This document shows, one piece after another, positions 23,200 to 36,700 of a DNA stretch of 64,000 bases. The notes under the pieces were generated by a model, which was not told the DNA's origin, searched no databases, and was given only the letters and a program-made list of their open reading frames with translations. Made by a program: the position numbers and the translations under genes. Each line of letters begins with the position of its first letter. Position 1 is the first letter of the stretch. Origin of the DNA: Lophius americanus. Its lineage: Eukaryota > Chordata > Actinopteri > Lophiiformes > Lophiidae. The stretch is taken from the NCBI GenBank assembly GCA_037951165.1, contig JBBDHG010000160.1, positions 353,501-417,500 on the forward strand. The letters run 5' to 3'.

Positions 23200-24880
23200 G
23201 ACTGGAATCATGAAAAGTTCAATAATAATAATGATGATAAACTTTATTTGCACCTTTTCGATAGCAGAAATGGACCTCCGAGTGCTTTACCAGAATCATC
23301 AAAAATCCTAGTGTTTAAGGGAATCATGCAGTGTTTATGTGGCTCTAATATTCTCCTTAGAGATCTTCATAGATCCCAACCTACTTTATACTTTCAATGG
23401 TGTCAAAGTCCTTTTCATTTCATATTTGGGTAGCGATGATGAAAGTGACATGTAGTACAGGAATGAAAAATACGTTCTTGTATTGTCAAAAACACTCTAG
23501 GTACTGCTGAACAACTCCAAAATAGTCTAAAATAAAGTGTAACTGAATATAGAAATATTTCTATCTGTATTAAATTTATCTCTGGGATAATCTGTATTTT
23601 TTGCTTTACAGAAATGCTTAATAAAAACACTTTATTAAACGTATATTTTTTGTTTTTCTTTCTGCTTTTTTCATCCAAAATCAGAGTAATTCATATAAAT
23701 ATTATTTTTTTCTGAAAAAGCCAACATTATCCACTATTTTACGAACATTAACATATTCGGGTAAAATCAAAAATATTAATACAAAACTGTCCAGCAGAGT
23801 CAATAATAACTTTATCCCTTATTGAATGACTCGACCCTCCATTTTGAAAACCACTGGACTAAACTAATTGATAATTGGTCCATCATAATGATAAAATGGA
23901 ATACTCGTAATGAGCAGAATAATTAATAAAATATATGGCAATGTGATTTCTATGTATTAAAAAATAGATAGAATTTGTAGTGCTTTTGTTTTTTTAATAC
24001 TTTTAAATTGTGAACTTATAATTGAGTACTAATTGTACATTTTGGTACTGGGACTTTCACCCAAGGGTCCAATATCACCTTCCTCTAACGCCGATGAGGT
24101 TAGTTTTATCCTTCACCGTGGTTTAAGTGAGGAGAGGAATATATGAATGGATTTTATCCATCCGTCTGTCCGTCTTTTTTCTTTTCTGGAAAGAAACACA
24201 AAAACTTTTTAATAGTATTTAATGAAACTTCGAAGTGTTCTTTTCATCACATACATAATAATAAGATGTCCCTGCCTGCTGTTGTGCTATGTGTATATTT
24301 GAGCTTAATTTTGAAAACACAAGTGCATTTAAGGTAAATTGACCATTCTTGAAGGCTTTTAAAGTAATTTTCAGCCTTAAAATAATCTGCTGTAATTATT
24401 CCCCCTGTTCTTGAAAAGCCTTGAGCAATCTCATCCTCAACATCTTCCATGATGAGTATGGGATTCACAAAATCCTCAGGTCTCCATGTATAAATAAAAT
24501 AAAGCTTTGTAATAGCGCTTCTCTGACATGTTCACCAAAAGGCCACAAGGGGGCAGCATCTTCTCAGCTGATGGGTAACACAGGGATTGTAAATACTGTA
24601 CATGACTGAAATATTTGGTATAAATATTATACAAAATAATAACTGTCTCAGGTTGATGCCACATTGATACCCTTTATACCTGACAAGGATCTGGAACAGT
24701 ACCTCCCCCTCTACGGGGACAGAATTTCTATTATATCTTTCTGTCGACATCCAACATTGCAATCACCAAAGTATATTGATGACAGGAGATCCGACATAGG
24801 ATAGATGGACTTTAACATGGTTGAAAAGTGATTCAAACAAGATAGGTCGACTAAAGGAGGTGGTACAAGATAATTGTCTC
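23200..24880. other. tmem120a 3' UTR and intergenic sequence
   Basis: Just after the stop, AATAATAATAATGATGATAA and ACTTTATTTGCACCTTTTC (23220-23262) form the reverse-complement tail of an L2-like element. AATAAA at 23531 and 23620 are the best poly(A) signals for tmem120a. From 23700 to 24880 the sequence is AT-rich with no convincing exon. Confidence 0.4.
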
Positions 24881-25745
24881 TTGACAAAACAAAGACCATG
24901 CAAGAAATTAAAATGATGGCAGAGGAGCTTTTTATCTTTGATAGTCTTTGTTAAAAAGTTTAAAAAAGGCTTTCTGACTATCACATAGAAATCAGAGATT
25001 TTGCAGAGCGACATGTTAAAACCCCTCCAAGCTTGATAGAGGAGCTTTATGATTAGAACAAAGTTCGACTTGTTTGACTCTATATTTGTACAAAACAATG
25101 TACACAAACTGAGTTAACCAACTCTAACTCTGTAGTAAACTCACACCAGCGCCCTTATCCGTGACGAGCTCTATACCACAGCAGCATCTGATGATGACCC
25201 GTTGTCAATCAGTGATGAGATGGATGAAGGACTCAAACTCCATTACAGTCACCGCTTTACACGATTAAAATCTCTGACAATAAAGATCGATCAGGGGGTT
25301 TGTCAGAGACGGCTCCATTGCAGCTTTATGCTTAAAGCTGGAATAGATGAGGAATAGATGAGGAAATCCAAGTAGGATATAAACTACTTGAAGTTGAGGT
25401 ACTTGACCTTGATGACGCAATTCCAATGACAAACGTTCATTTTTTTGCCAAGTAGACCCCACTATTGCCCCACAAGTAATGGCAAGATTGAAATTGCGGC
25501 GAGGGAATGTGTTTGTGGATCTTACTACTGCTTTTCACAAGGCTGTGTTCTTCTTCTGATGACACACTTTTAGAGATTGGAATAGTCTTGCCTAATGGCC
25601 AGATTGAGAAGGGATGAGGACAATGGGGGAGTACTGAGAGATGCTCTTTGTGAGTTCCGGGAAACGTTCACTATAAAATGCACGAGTGGCAACACAGTGA
25701 AGATTCCAATAGTAATAGTAGAGGCAAGCCGCACCACACTTGCTA
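24880..25745 (+). pseudogene. decayed copy of a multi-copy fish HECT-like protein family
   Basis: Between about 25465 and 25740 successive frames on the plus strand give MARLKLRRGNVFVDLTTAFH, then a short LPNGQ-like piece, then EDNGGVLRDALCEFRETFTI and KCTSGNTVKIPI. This pattern (LRRG..., then LPNG.., then D-GGVLRDALxEFW and KCTxGxTVKVP) recalls the start of HECT-like domains in uncharacterised, highly copied fish proteins often labelled G2E3-like. The frame is broken several times and there are stops throughout. The upstream part (24880-25460) contains drifted protein-like stretches that I cannot place. No function is expected. Confidence 0.35.
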
Positions 25746-26443
25746 TAGTTTCTTAACTAGATTCTATGTGTTGGTAAATTAACAAAATCAAACCAAGCAA
25801 TGTCTCCAAGCAAACTTAAAGGGCACCTGACAACCAGTTATCCACCATGAGTGAGTGGTATTTTCACTTGAAATGTCCTCACAACTGACAAGCGCAAATG
25901 AAGATTAAATGTGCAAGAGGGTCAGAGAAACAGTTTGACCTCTACAAACACAGACAGTCTCAGAGAAGCCAGTAAATTCCCCCTGAGTTTTGGTTGAAGC
26001 GAATGATTGCTTATTGTAAAATATGGGTAACATTTCACACCCTTCTGAACGGAGAGTAATATAAATACTTATGCTGTGCTCTGAAACAACATAACGGTGT
26101 GAGTTCTTTCACATCACAAGACTGCTGGTTGCACTGATATTTCACATCTCAGTGCTTTTCATTCAGGGGACAGGTAACTCATCACTGATACAGCATTAAC
26201 AGTAAAAGAAATATTTTTTATATCATTACTAAATGATTCAGAACACAGAATTACATTGGAGATCGATTTAATTAAGAACAACGGAAACAATAGAAAAGTG
26301 ATTTTTGTTCCTGCAATAATTTTACAATCCAATAGGTGGCAGTAATGACCCCCATGACCTGTTTTTGCAAACCGCCGAAGAAAAAAGAAGAAGCAAACGA
26401 AGAAGAGAAGTCGTAGAAGAAGAACACAACTGGAAGATAAACA
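25746..26443. other. alkbh4 5' flank
   Basis: Nothing coding is visible. A GAAGAAGAAG-type purine run (26375-26425) lies just upstream of the alkbh4 start and is probably 5' UTR. Confidence 0.4.
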
Positions 26444-29100
26444 ATGCTAGCTTCTGAAAGTAGAGACGTTGTCTCCTCTTGTGCTTGTAAAGGCATTCGT
26501 CGGTGTCTCATATGTGAAGGGCTACAGGGAAAATGGTCACTGGAGGCAAATGCCCCAAAGGTAAAATATCCGTCTGGAAAGCGTAGTTCAAACAGTTATA
26601 TAGCAGAAAACGTGCAAAGCTAGCTAGCTAGCTAGCTGCTAACGTCAGTCATTTACTAACTACGGATGCCTTCACAGTCCAAACGTCTTCAACTGTGAAA
26701 GATTTTAGTACTTCACAAACGCCCACGTTGTCAGAAAATTGTGCTGGAATTAAAATGAAATGCCCATTTTGATTCCAGCACATTAACATTTCTTGGAGAA
26801 CAGTTATATTGCTTTGTTATTTCTAAAGGGAGATACTGCAGTTCATGTTGTGTAGCTTTAATGTTATCTTCTTTGACCAAAATATGTCCTGTAGCACATT
26901 AAATGCTTTCATATTATATTAAGGATGTGATGCTTCTTCCAATACTACTGCTTACAAGTTTCAGTTATATAGCTTTTTATAATTACTTGATAATTTGGTC
27001 ATGGTTAAACTTCTGTTTATTATTGTCACACGTCTGACAATTACAAAATAGTTATATGTTGTTCAAAGGGAATTGCAGTTTGATTTACTGCAGATTCACA
27101 TATTTCAATGATCCTTTCAATGAACACCTTTTCGTCCTGATTTCTTCACAAACAGGAGATGTACATCTTTGGGTTTTTTTTCCATTTCTCATTTATTTAC
27201 AAATATGTGAAAGTGTAAATAGTATTGACGTACCTTGATAGTGTGAAATTTTCGGAAACTTATATGACACTGTGGAAATTTCATGCTATGTATACTATTA
27301 TTAATACTACGACTACAACGTTGTTTGTTTGATTTTTGGAATTAGCAGATTTGACTATTCAAACTGATCAAACTGTGGAAACGGCGATGGAAAATCTAAT
27401 GTATTGGTTTCGTTCAGCCGTCTTATACATATTTTTGGAGCTGATTCTAATTATTCTGAAAAATAATTGTGGTTCTCTCAAATAATTGCCATCAGAAATT
27501 GTAATAATTGAGATAGGCCTGGTGATACTGATTAAAAGCAGGACAATATTTAAAGGTTAATAAGGAAAGAAATACAGGGTGTCATTCTGATACTAACCAA
27601 GAAAATTGGAAAATTAACATAGTGCTGCAGTTTAAACCTCTTAAGTGACTTCTGGTAAATGTCCACCACCTCAAAACACTTGCTGTGTGCATATCATAAT
27701 GGATTCTTATGTATGCCGAACATTTATTTTTGTTTTGTTTTTTTCTATAAAGACCGTACATCATTTTTTCTACGATCCTAAGACAAAGCTTGCCATATGC
27801 CAAAATGCCACAGCTGCATCCTTTGCCTTTCCGGGTGTCTTCCTGTGTGAGAACTTCATATCGGAGGAGGAGGAGAAGTGGCTGATAAGCTCCATGGACA
27901 AGGATGTGTGGAATGAGTCCCAGTCTGGACGGAGGAAACAGGTTATGTGGATCAGATGTTATTTTGTTTGTCTCGGTTTACATGTATTATTGGTTTTCCA
28001 GAGTCTTGCTTCCTGGTTGAATGATAACTATGGACAAACATCACACCATTTCAAAAGTAGCTTTTTTATTGGCCCCAGCCTAATAAACCTGTCATACTGG
28101 TTTTGGGATAACATGGCCTTATAATTATACATTTGTTGTTTGGAGATTTCAGTCATACAGTATGTGATGTCACTTGTTTGCTCATGGACACCACACCATT
28201 TTTGCTGTGAGAGAGATATAGACTGGATTCTTGTGGATATACAGGAGGCCCTTTTTGCCTGTCTAACTGTTAGTTATTACTAAAAAGTAAAAAAATAATG
28301 AGCGATCACTCTTATTCTCAATATCCTTAAAGGAATTTAGTAATTATAATTAAAACTAAGACTATTTTGCAGCTAAGATGAAAATGAAAAAAATTATCCA
28401 GAATGTGGCATTCAGTCAAATTGTTGTTGAATATTGTAAGCTCTTCCTTGGCCCATAAGTCGTACATAATATTTCACCAAAATCAATATAATAATAATCA
28501 ATGTAATAATTATTTGAAATAAATAAATCTTATTATGATTGTTATTACAAAAGTCTTCCTTGTTTATTGTTTATACAGGATTTTGGCCCTAAGGTTAACT
28601 TCAAGAAAAGGAAAGTGCGCTTTGGTGGCTTTAATGGACTTCCTGCTTTGAGCCAAAACCTGGTGCTCCGAATGCAGCAACATCCAACTTTAGCAGACTT
28701 CCAACCAGTGGAACAGTGCAACTTGGATTACCATCCTGAGCGAGGCTCTGCCATCGATCCCCATCTAGACGACTGTTGGCTATGGGGGGAACGCCTGGTC
28801 ACCATCAACATGTTATCCAACACCGTCCTCACTTTGTCCCTAGAACAGGGTCTGCCAGAGTTGGGACTAGTAGAGGAAGTCCAAGTAGCGGTTCTTCTTC
28901 CTCATAGATCTTTAGTAGTGTTATATGGCGAGGCCAGGCACAGATGGAAGCATGCGATTCACAGGGAAAATATTCATGAGCGCAGGGTTTGTAGCACCTA
29001 CAGAGAGCTGTCTGCAGAGTTCCTACTTGGAGGGCAGCAGGCGGAACTGGGAGGTCAACTGTTGGACATTGCTTTGAGCTTTCAAGGAACTCTTTTATGA
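26444..29100 (+). CDS. alkbh4: alkbh4: AlkB homologue 4, Fe(II)/2-oxoglutarate dioxygenase
   Basis: Dioxygenase of the AlkB family; the mammalian protein demethylates a methyl-lysine on actin and has been linked to DNA 6mA. Three coding exons join in phase 0: 26444-26560, 27753-27941, 28579-29100, giving 275 residues (human 302). Exon 1 carries the N-terminal Cys motif CACKGIRRCLICE. Exon 2 carries FAFPGVFLCENFISEEEE and QSGRRKQ. Exon 3 carries FGPKVNF, EQCNLDYHPERGSAIDPHLD and RHRWKHAIHR. The iron ligands are predicted to be His164, Asp166 and His227, with the 2-oxoglutarate Arg pair at RR237-238. The segment between the HxD and the distal His is shorter than in human. The start gives the MLASESRD N-terminus and has no upstream in-frame ATG in view. 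A poly(A) signal AATAAA lies at 29527. Confidence 0.95.
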
Positions 29101-29334
29101 GCGAATGTAAAGTTGTAAAGGACATGTATATGACCAGAGTCCATGGCCACACTTCTTCAGTGTCTGCATTGAGAAGTTTGGATAAAATAATTAGCCTTGC
29201 TAAATATTTATATATATTTTGTGCTGGCTTAAGAGACTTGGAATTTGAAATAGGAATGACTATGTGTCCTGTGTCTATTTATACTACAACACACAGTTTT
29301 TGTAATTCCATCCATTTACCATCCATTTATCATT

Positions 29335-29385
29335 GGTTATCATTATAACCACCTGTCAGTGGTTTTAATGATATGGCTGATTCTG
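29335..29385 (-). mobile_element. solo Tc1-like terminus
   Basis: ATTATAACCACCTGTCAGTG and TTTTAATGATATGGCTGATT are drifted forms of the family-1 terminal region. Nothing of the interior is left. Confidence 0.4.
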
Positions 29386-29696
29386 TTTAATTGATCCTGT
29401 AAATTATAGAATGTTGTTATTTTTGTTTGATGTTTCACATATACTGTCCTTATTATAGTTCTAATAACAAGAACAAACATTTGAAACCTGAGAGAAATAT
29501 TTTTAAATTAAACTTTCAGGAGCCAAAATAAATCGATGTCGGAGTAAAATGTTAAATGTCTGCCTTAACCTTTTCTTTCCCTTCTGAACTGTCTGCCTTT
29601 GTTTGCACTGTGTCCCATTGTGTGCACAATATATTCTTTGCTCAATATGTGCCCTGTCCAATATGCTGCAATTTTGTAACTATAAATTAAATGTCA

Positions 29697-29802
29697 AATA
29701 TATATATATATTGTCCCTAGAACAGGGTCCCTAGAACCCTGTTCAAGGGACAGGGTTCTATAGGGATAGGGATAAATATATATATTTATATATATATATA
29801 TC

Positions 29803-29833
<31 letters not shown>

Positions 29834-29893
29834 ATTATATATATATATTTATATATATATATATTTATATATATAGATATATATATTATATAT

Positions 29894-29971
<78 letters not shown>

Positions 29972-30000
29972 ATATTATATATATATATTATATATATATT
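29697..30000. repeat. (TA)n low-complexity block with a GC-containing hairpin insert
   Basis: The block is almost pure TA/TAT dinucleotide sequence, interrupted at 29711-29772 by a non-repeat insert. The insert contains GTCCCTAGAACAGGGT and its near-perfect inverted copy ACCCTGTTCAAGGGAC with a 7-nt spacer, then AGGGTTCTATAGGGAT. The first arm equals a segment of the alkbh4 coding exon. Confidence 0.85.
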
Positions 30001-30742
30001 AACCAGAACGCTGTTAATTCAGCCTTCTGGTTCAAGAGTGGAGGCTCCTGAACTACTTTCCAGACAGTGATGATGACAACAATGATTATTATTATTGGAG
30101 CAAAGGTGTAATATAAGATTCATTCTTATATATTCATATAACGTTATTATTGTTAATTGAGACAAAGATAAGATTTGGGTCACATTTGGTTAAAGACTTA
30201 GCTTACTCTTATTTTCTCACACTTTCTATCAAACCCTTTCTTAATTATTGTCCGTGCTTTTACTTTGAAAGTCCTGGCGGACATCCGTGTTTACTCACTG
30301 CGGGGGGTTTCTGCCTGACCGGAACTATGGCCGGAACTCTTGTGTTTTGTTGATCGCTCGATGTGGCTCATTAACAATTGGAGTTTATTTAAAGGCGGGT
30401 TGATTCCTCAGGTGGGGGTTAACTTGCTAACGTCAGGAGGACTTAGCTACCCGTCTGGCGGCGGAAATAACGAAATGACAAGTATGTCTTAAGGTAATAT
30501 TTGGCGACGGGGTTAAAGTGAGACGCTTTTTTTCAGATGTAGCTTGCAGCTAATGAGCTAGCTGCGTCGCTTCAAGGGAACACAGCTTGTTTTGTTCCTC
30601 TCTTCAACGAGCTCTGCATGACTAATTGGCACAACTGTTAAGTACCAACAGGGCGTAGTTGTTCTGTGGAGAAACGTGTCAGGAGCAACCCCAGGTTGTC
30701 AACCTTAACCTCTGGGCCAACCCGCAATTTCTGACCGAATTA

Positions 30743-33700
30743 ATGGCCGGAAATCCGAGGAGGGGCGCCGGTCTGATCGGCTTGATGAAGGACGCCTTTC
30801 AGCCCCACCAGCAGCCCCTTCAGCCTCACCAACCTGCAGTAGTCGATAAGAAAATGGTGGAGAAATGCTGGAAACTCATGGATAAGGTAAGGACCAGTGA
30901 TGGGAGATCTATTCAGCTCCTTAACCTGTGTGAAAGTAATAATAACATACCGTAAAATATACTCCCCTTCAAGTAAAAATCCTTAATAGAAACCTCCCTA
31001 AACTAAACATACGAAAGTATTATCAGCAAAATATGCTTGAAGTATGAAACCAAAATTACTCAATATCCAGTATAATGATTCCTCTGAGTTATGGCATTTA
31101 CGATCATGAAATTTCAGCTGACTAGAAATGGTCTTACAAATAATTTCAATTAACGATTTAATAGTCATCTGTCTGTTCTATTTCACCTTTACAGTATCAG
31201 TCTAATTACAAAAATAGAATTACACCCACTGAAGAAGAAGGGTCGTGTTCTGGCACGTTTATATTAGACTCTTTGAAAAGCTTAAATATTGGATAATTTA
31301 CTTGACTGTCAGAGTTAAGTGACTCTGTTGGGGTGTTGGATCCATCGACTTGCGAGTTTGTGCTTTCAGCAGTTAACTACATTTTAACTTCAAAATTAAG
31401 TAATTGCATCTTTTAGGATATTGGGTTTTTTGTTTCCATTTGAACCAAAATGTGCCCACAGCAATGTTTGACATGTTTCCTGAATGATCCAAGAAATTGC
31501 GCTTAAGGCTTTGTTAAATATCCTCTCAAAGCATGAAAATAAGCATGATAATCATGATAATAAATTTAAGACCAGTGAAACTTTATTAGAGATTGCAAAG
31601 AAATATAACCGTTTTATTCAGATGGGTGGAGATGATTATCATGATTCCTGAAAATAATTGTGATTATTTCAAATAACTGCGATGAGACATCCATGTTACA
31701 TCTTCAAGTAAGTAATATCGATCTATATATTAATGCAGCAGGAATATTTATACAAAAACATCCCGTATGACATAAAACCACCTCTATTTTGTGCATAGGT
31801 ACAATACTTGAGTACATGTACCTAGTTACTTTCCATTATCATCTGATTTAAGCTTTGAAATAAGAATATGAATCAACAAACATCCTATATGACAGTAAAA
31901 CACATGACGATCATTTTTTGCAAAATTTAAACCTTTACTTTTATTAATTTTGCTGTTACTACTTTCATACTTGTACTTAAATTTGTGCTAACACGTAGTT
32001 TATTTGTATTGAAGTATTTCCAAACAAAAAACCTAAACAAGTACTGTTATTTTTTTTTAACTCAAGTAAAGGATCTGAATACTTAATCTACTTCTGGTGA
32101 CTCTCAATTATACCATTACATTTTCATTGGATTCATATTACTGCTGCATTATTGTGTCGGCCTGTTTTTACTAAAGACATCAAAGGATTAAGTTATCTAA
32201 CCAATTCATTTTAAGAAGTTTGATCTGTAAGATCTCCACTGTCCATTTGTAGCTTGTCTTTCCTTAACTCAATAAACATATGCCTGTTTCTGCTTCTCTG
32301 ACATTTTCTAGATAATCCAAGATGGTTTTAAAAAGTTTCATATATCCAAAAAAGAAGGCATGTGATCATTGACGCACATTAGGAGATAAATGAAGTGCAT
32401 GAGAAATTGTAACCTTAAAGCAACTTATAACAAGGGCTGTCTGAAAAATTCAATAAATTAGAAAGTATAAAGTATTATAAAGTGGAAAAACAGGTTAATT
32501 ACAAGAAGTTAAGTAAATTTGTTAATGTTAATGTGTTAACATCCGTCGTTGGTAATGACAAGGTTTTTATTGACACATACCCGCAAAACATGGAAGGGCA
32601 AATGATTCACTTGAATTTGGCATCATTTCCACATTAGAAAACTTCACTGCAATTCCCCTCTTTTTCATAACTATTAAAAATGCACCCTAGCCCTGAATGC
32701 CATAGGATTAGATTTCACCGTAGAGATATCTATAGAACAGTTTTGGCATTCATCATGTACTTTAAATGCTATGATGAAATTGATTTCTCTGGAGAATTTA
32801 CTAATTAGAACAATTCATTGTAAAAGAGGTCATTGTGCTCATAATATGTGGGATCTTTGCTTTGGATCTCTCACCCACCTCCAACTATGATGTCTGTGCT
32901 GTTGCTGTGTTACAGTGTATTTTCAGTTTGTTACTAGAGAAGTCTTTTGTTTTTCTACAGTTAGAAGTTGTGATTATAGTTATCCTGAATGTTGTGAGTT
33001 GAGAAATTTATGTAGTTATTCATTTATTATTGGTGATTAGTTTGTTCCTCATTTCCTGTTATCTTTTGGTTCATAGTAAACATTGTGTTAATAGTTGTAA
33101 ATAGTTAAATTTGACATTTTCTTGTGCGTTTGATTTAGGTGTTAGGTCAGAAAACTTAAATTTGTTTAATTTTTTTTCAGTGAAGTAAGAGTAAGGACAT
33201 TTGGTTGATCGTTTTGTTCCTTCCTTAGAGCCTTGCTCATAGAAATAATGAAAAAATAAACTTTGCAAGGGGATTTTCTTAAGTTGTCAAATGATCATTC
33301 TTGGGAGCGGGATCAACGCACATTTTTGCATCACAGGTTTCCACTGGGAAAAAAACCCACCAACAGTCTGTTGCGCAAACAGTTTGTCAGCTAACCCTGA
33401 AATGTGTTTAACCTTTTTCTTTAAGAATATCCCGATTCTTCCTGTTTCACAATCCAAAATTAATGAAATAGCCCGATGCAAATAATTTTCAGGGAAATTT
33501 TCAAAATCAGGATTTAGGCTCTTCACTCTACTCATCTGTAAGTGTGAATTAAGTCAAGTTATTTTGGTAATTCTAGCAGATCTGTCACTTAATTAAGCCT
33601 GAGTGACCTCAGATAGACTCTGGGATTCGTTTTGTACAGAGAAAAAAAACGTGGATTTTGTATTCTGTCACTTGAGTGAGACGCAGAAATGATTCCTGAC

Positions 33701-36700
33701 ACAAAGTACTTACAGTCATAATGACACAAAGTACTTACAGTCTTTGGGCTTTTTGTGTTTCTCATCCAGGTGGTGCGTTTGTGTCAGAATCCTAAGGTTG
33801 CATTGAAGAATAGCCCACCCTACATACTGGACCTGCTGCCGGACACATACCAGCACCTCCGCACCATCTTGTCCCGATATGAGGGCAAAATGGAGATCCT
33901 TGGGGAGAACGAATATTTTCGCGTAGTCATGGAGAATTTGACCAATAAGACGAAGCAGACCATGAGCCTTTTTAAGGAGGCCAAAGAGAGGATGTTTGAG
34001 GAAAACTCCCAGCCCAGGTAGGCTCATGTGTGAAAGAAGTCCTGGATGCAATAGATAGAAATAAAAAATGTGGAAATTTTAGTTGTGGATCAGGGAAAGT
34101 TTTTTTTGCAACTGATAGACCGGAGATCAGAATCACATGACAGTGAACCGTTTTATTTAGAAACAAAATAAATTGAAGGCTTACTGAATCATCAATTGCT
34201 TAATATTTTGGAACATGTTGCAAGAAATACTGTTCTTTCAACTGTAGTGTAACTTTATTTTATTCTACACATCTATATGGAACGTTTTTATTCTTCAAGT
34301 CCCTGAGATGAAAGGCAACCTTGGTGACATTTTTCAGAAATAGGCCAGCCATGTGATTCGAAGTAATATCATTCTAATGAAAGATAGCGCCACCATTAAA
34401 CTGTCACATCCACTTCCTCTTTTCACCAGAAATATCTTACTAAGCGAAAGTTCCTTCCCCTGACCTGATCTGATTTCGATCAAGCATTTCCTCCAAGATA
34501 CTTAACATGGACAAATAATGTGATCTAACCAATTCATCAGTCATCGTGGCTTTTCTAAGTATATTCCTATTCTAAGACCTCTGACATGTCCTCTACGCCA
34601 TTATCACAAAGCTTAACTAGGTTATGCACTAAAACAGAAGTCCAACAGTGTGGACAGTAATCTGGTTTTGGCAGATACCACCCTATTTTTGTTCAACATA
34701 CTGTGTGTGCTGTTGTCCTTTTCACTTCTCCATTGCTGTGAAGGTTAAATGTTGCTGTTTAAATGCTATAAATGAGTCAGCTTCCATGCTTTCATAGTTT
34801 AAAAGTAATGTTTCAGTACACAAGATACCTTGGTAACTTCTAAGCTAGCTGTAAATGTTAAGCCTGTGGATCAGTAATGTCATTAGGTAAATATGTGGCG
34901 GTGCCCCATTTAGAGCGTACCATGTATGGTGAGTTTTCACCTCTCTTCCACATCTCCCTCTCTGCAGTGACGAGAGATAGAATCCAGCCTCAAGCCCTTT
35001 GATTATGTCCTTCCATCTTTCTCTCCAGCTGTAAATAACCCAAAAGCTGAAAAGCCAAAAATTGTAAATGAGCATATACTTATAGGGCTGCAACTAATGG
35101 TTGTTAGATTAGCCATAACAGCAAAAACCAACCAACTAAACCCAAGTTAGATAAAATCAGCCTTTATTCGTCCCTCACAGCTTAATCTAGGTGTGAATGC
35201 TGAAAAGTGCAAGATGCCATACCAAGTAAATGTATTAGAAGCACAGTAGATAAATGAAAGCTGAATAATATATAAAAACAAGATGAGATCCAACTCCAGT
35301 GTAAATACTAGGGTTGTAGTGGCATCTTAAGAGGTCTACAAATTGAGATTAGTAGGGTATCAAAGTTTACCTTTGTCCAAGAAAACTACTTCAGATGACA
35401 AATATATCCTGTTAACAAAAATTAATACCCCAAAAAAGCAGCATATTCCCCTTATTTAAGAAGACGAGGAGCATATCTTTTGCTTGAAACGTAGCTAAAA
35501 TGATTATAAAGATGTCCATTTTCAGTAAGTCCAATATTTGTTTTGGATATAAATAGACCTAACTTAATGAAACATAATAACCATACAATATTCTAAAAAT
35601 CTGGAAAGATATCAGACGTTTGATCGAGGTTGTAGAACAGTTTCACCCTTTTCAAACCTAAGTGTGTATTAATAATGCATATCTGAGTTTGAATGACATC
35701 TCTGTATAATCATACTTTAGTGATCGCATGGAAATACTGTCTATGATTAGCTATGTTTAGTAATGGAGAAGCACATTCTATCTAATATGTTTGTTCAGTG
35801 CCTCTCAGTTTTCTTGATAAATATTAAAATGTTTCATTATATCCTTCACTAACTTTGATGCGTTTCTTTGGTTCTTCCCCTTCTCTCATCAGGCGAAACC
35901 TCACCAAACTCTCTCTGATCTTCAGTCACATGTTGGCAGAGCTAAAAGCCATCTTTCCCAATGGCCTGTTTCAAGGAGATAATTTCAGGATCACCAAAGC
36001 TGATGCTGCTGAGTTTTGGAGAAGGTCGTTTGGGGACAAGTAAGTTTTTAAGTTAATTATTACACTGGTCAAAAGAGCAATTGTGCAAATTCAAGCATTT
36101 CACTCGTGCTTCACAGAGGTGGAGATGTACCCACATTCTTTACTCCAGTATGAGGATGGTTAGCTATTAAAAGAATTCTGGGGAAGAAAAGCTGACCAAA
36201 GTGAAATGAAATGTCACCACATAGGCTTTTAAGAGGGAACCCCTGTCTTTACATTACGTTAGAAATACCGTAAAATACCCTGTGAATGTATTGATTCTTT
36301 ACTCATAAGAGTTTAAAAAGTGCAGGTCCTGAATTGTACTCCCTCTCTCTCTCTTATGTAATGGAGGACCATAGTGCCATGGAGGACTTTTCGTCAGGCC
36401 CTCCACGAGTTTCACCCCATCAGCCTGGGCTTGGAGGCTATGGCCCTCAAGTCCACAATCGACCTCACCTGCAATGATTACATCTCTGTTTTTGAGTTTG
36501 ACATCTTCACCAGGCTCTTCCAGGTAAGACTGGCCAACAGAATGTTCTGTGGAGGTTTTGTGGTATCTACAGATCAAAGCATTCATCATGGATCCCTGAA
36601 TCCCATTATATTAACAATATGTTCTTTTGTTGTGTGTAGTGGGACAATATTTGCAGTTTAAGTCAGGTCCAGAGAGACTTCAGCTTATTCAGCTGGAATC

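Larger units (their letters stand above)
29101..30742. other. alkbh4 3' UTR, AT repeat block and cbl 5' region
   Basis: From 29101 to 29690 lies the alkbh4 3' UTR (AATAAA at 29527) with a Tc1-like terminus at 29335-29385. An AT dinucleotide block with an embedded hairpin follows (29697-30000). The stretch 30240-30742 is more GC-rich and is the presumed cbl promoter and 5' UTR. Confidence 0.5.
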
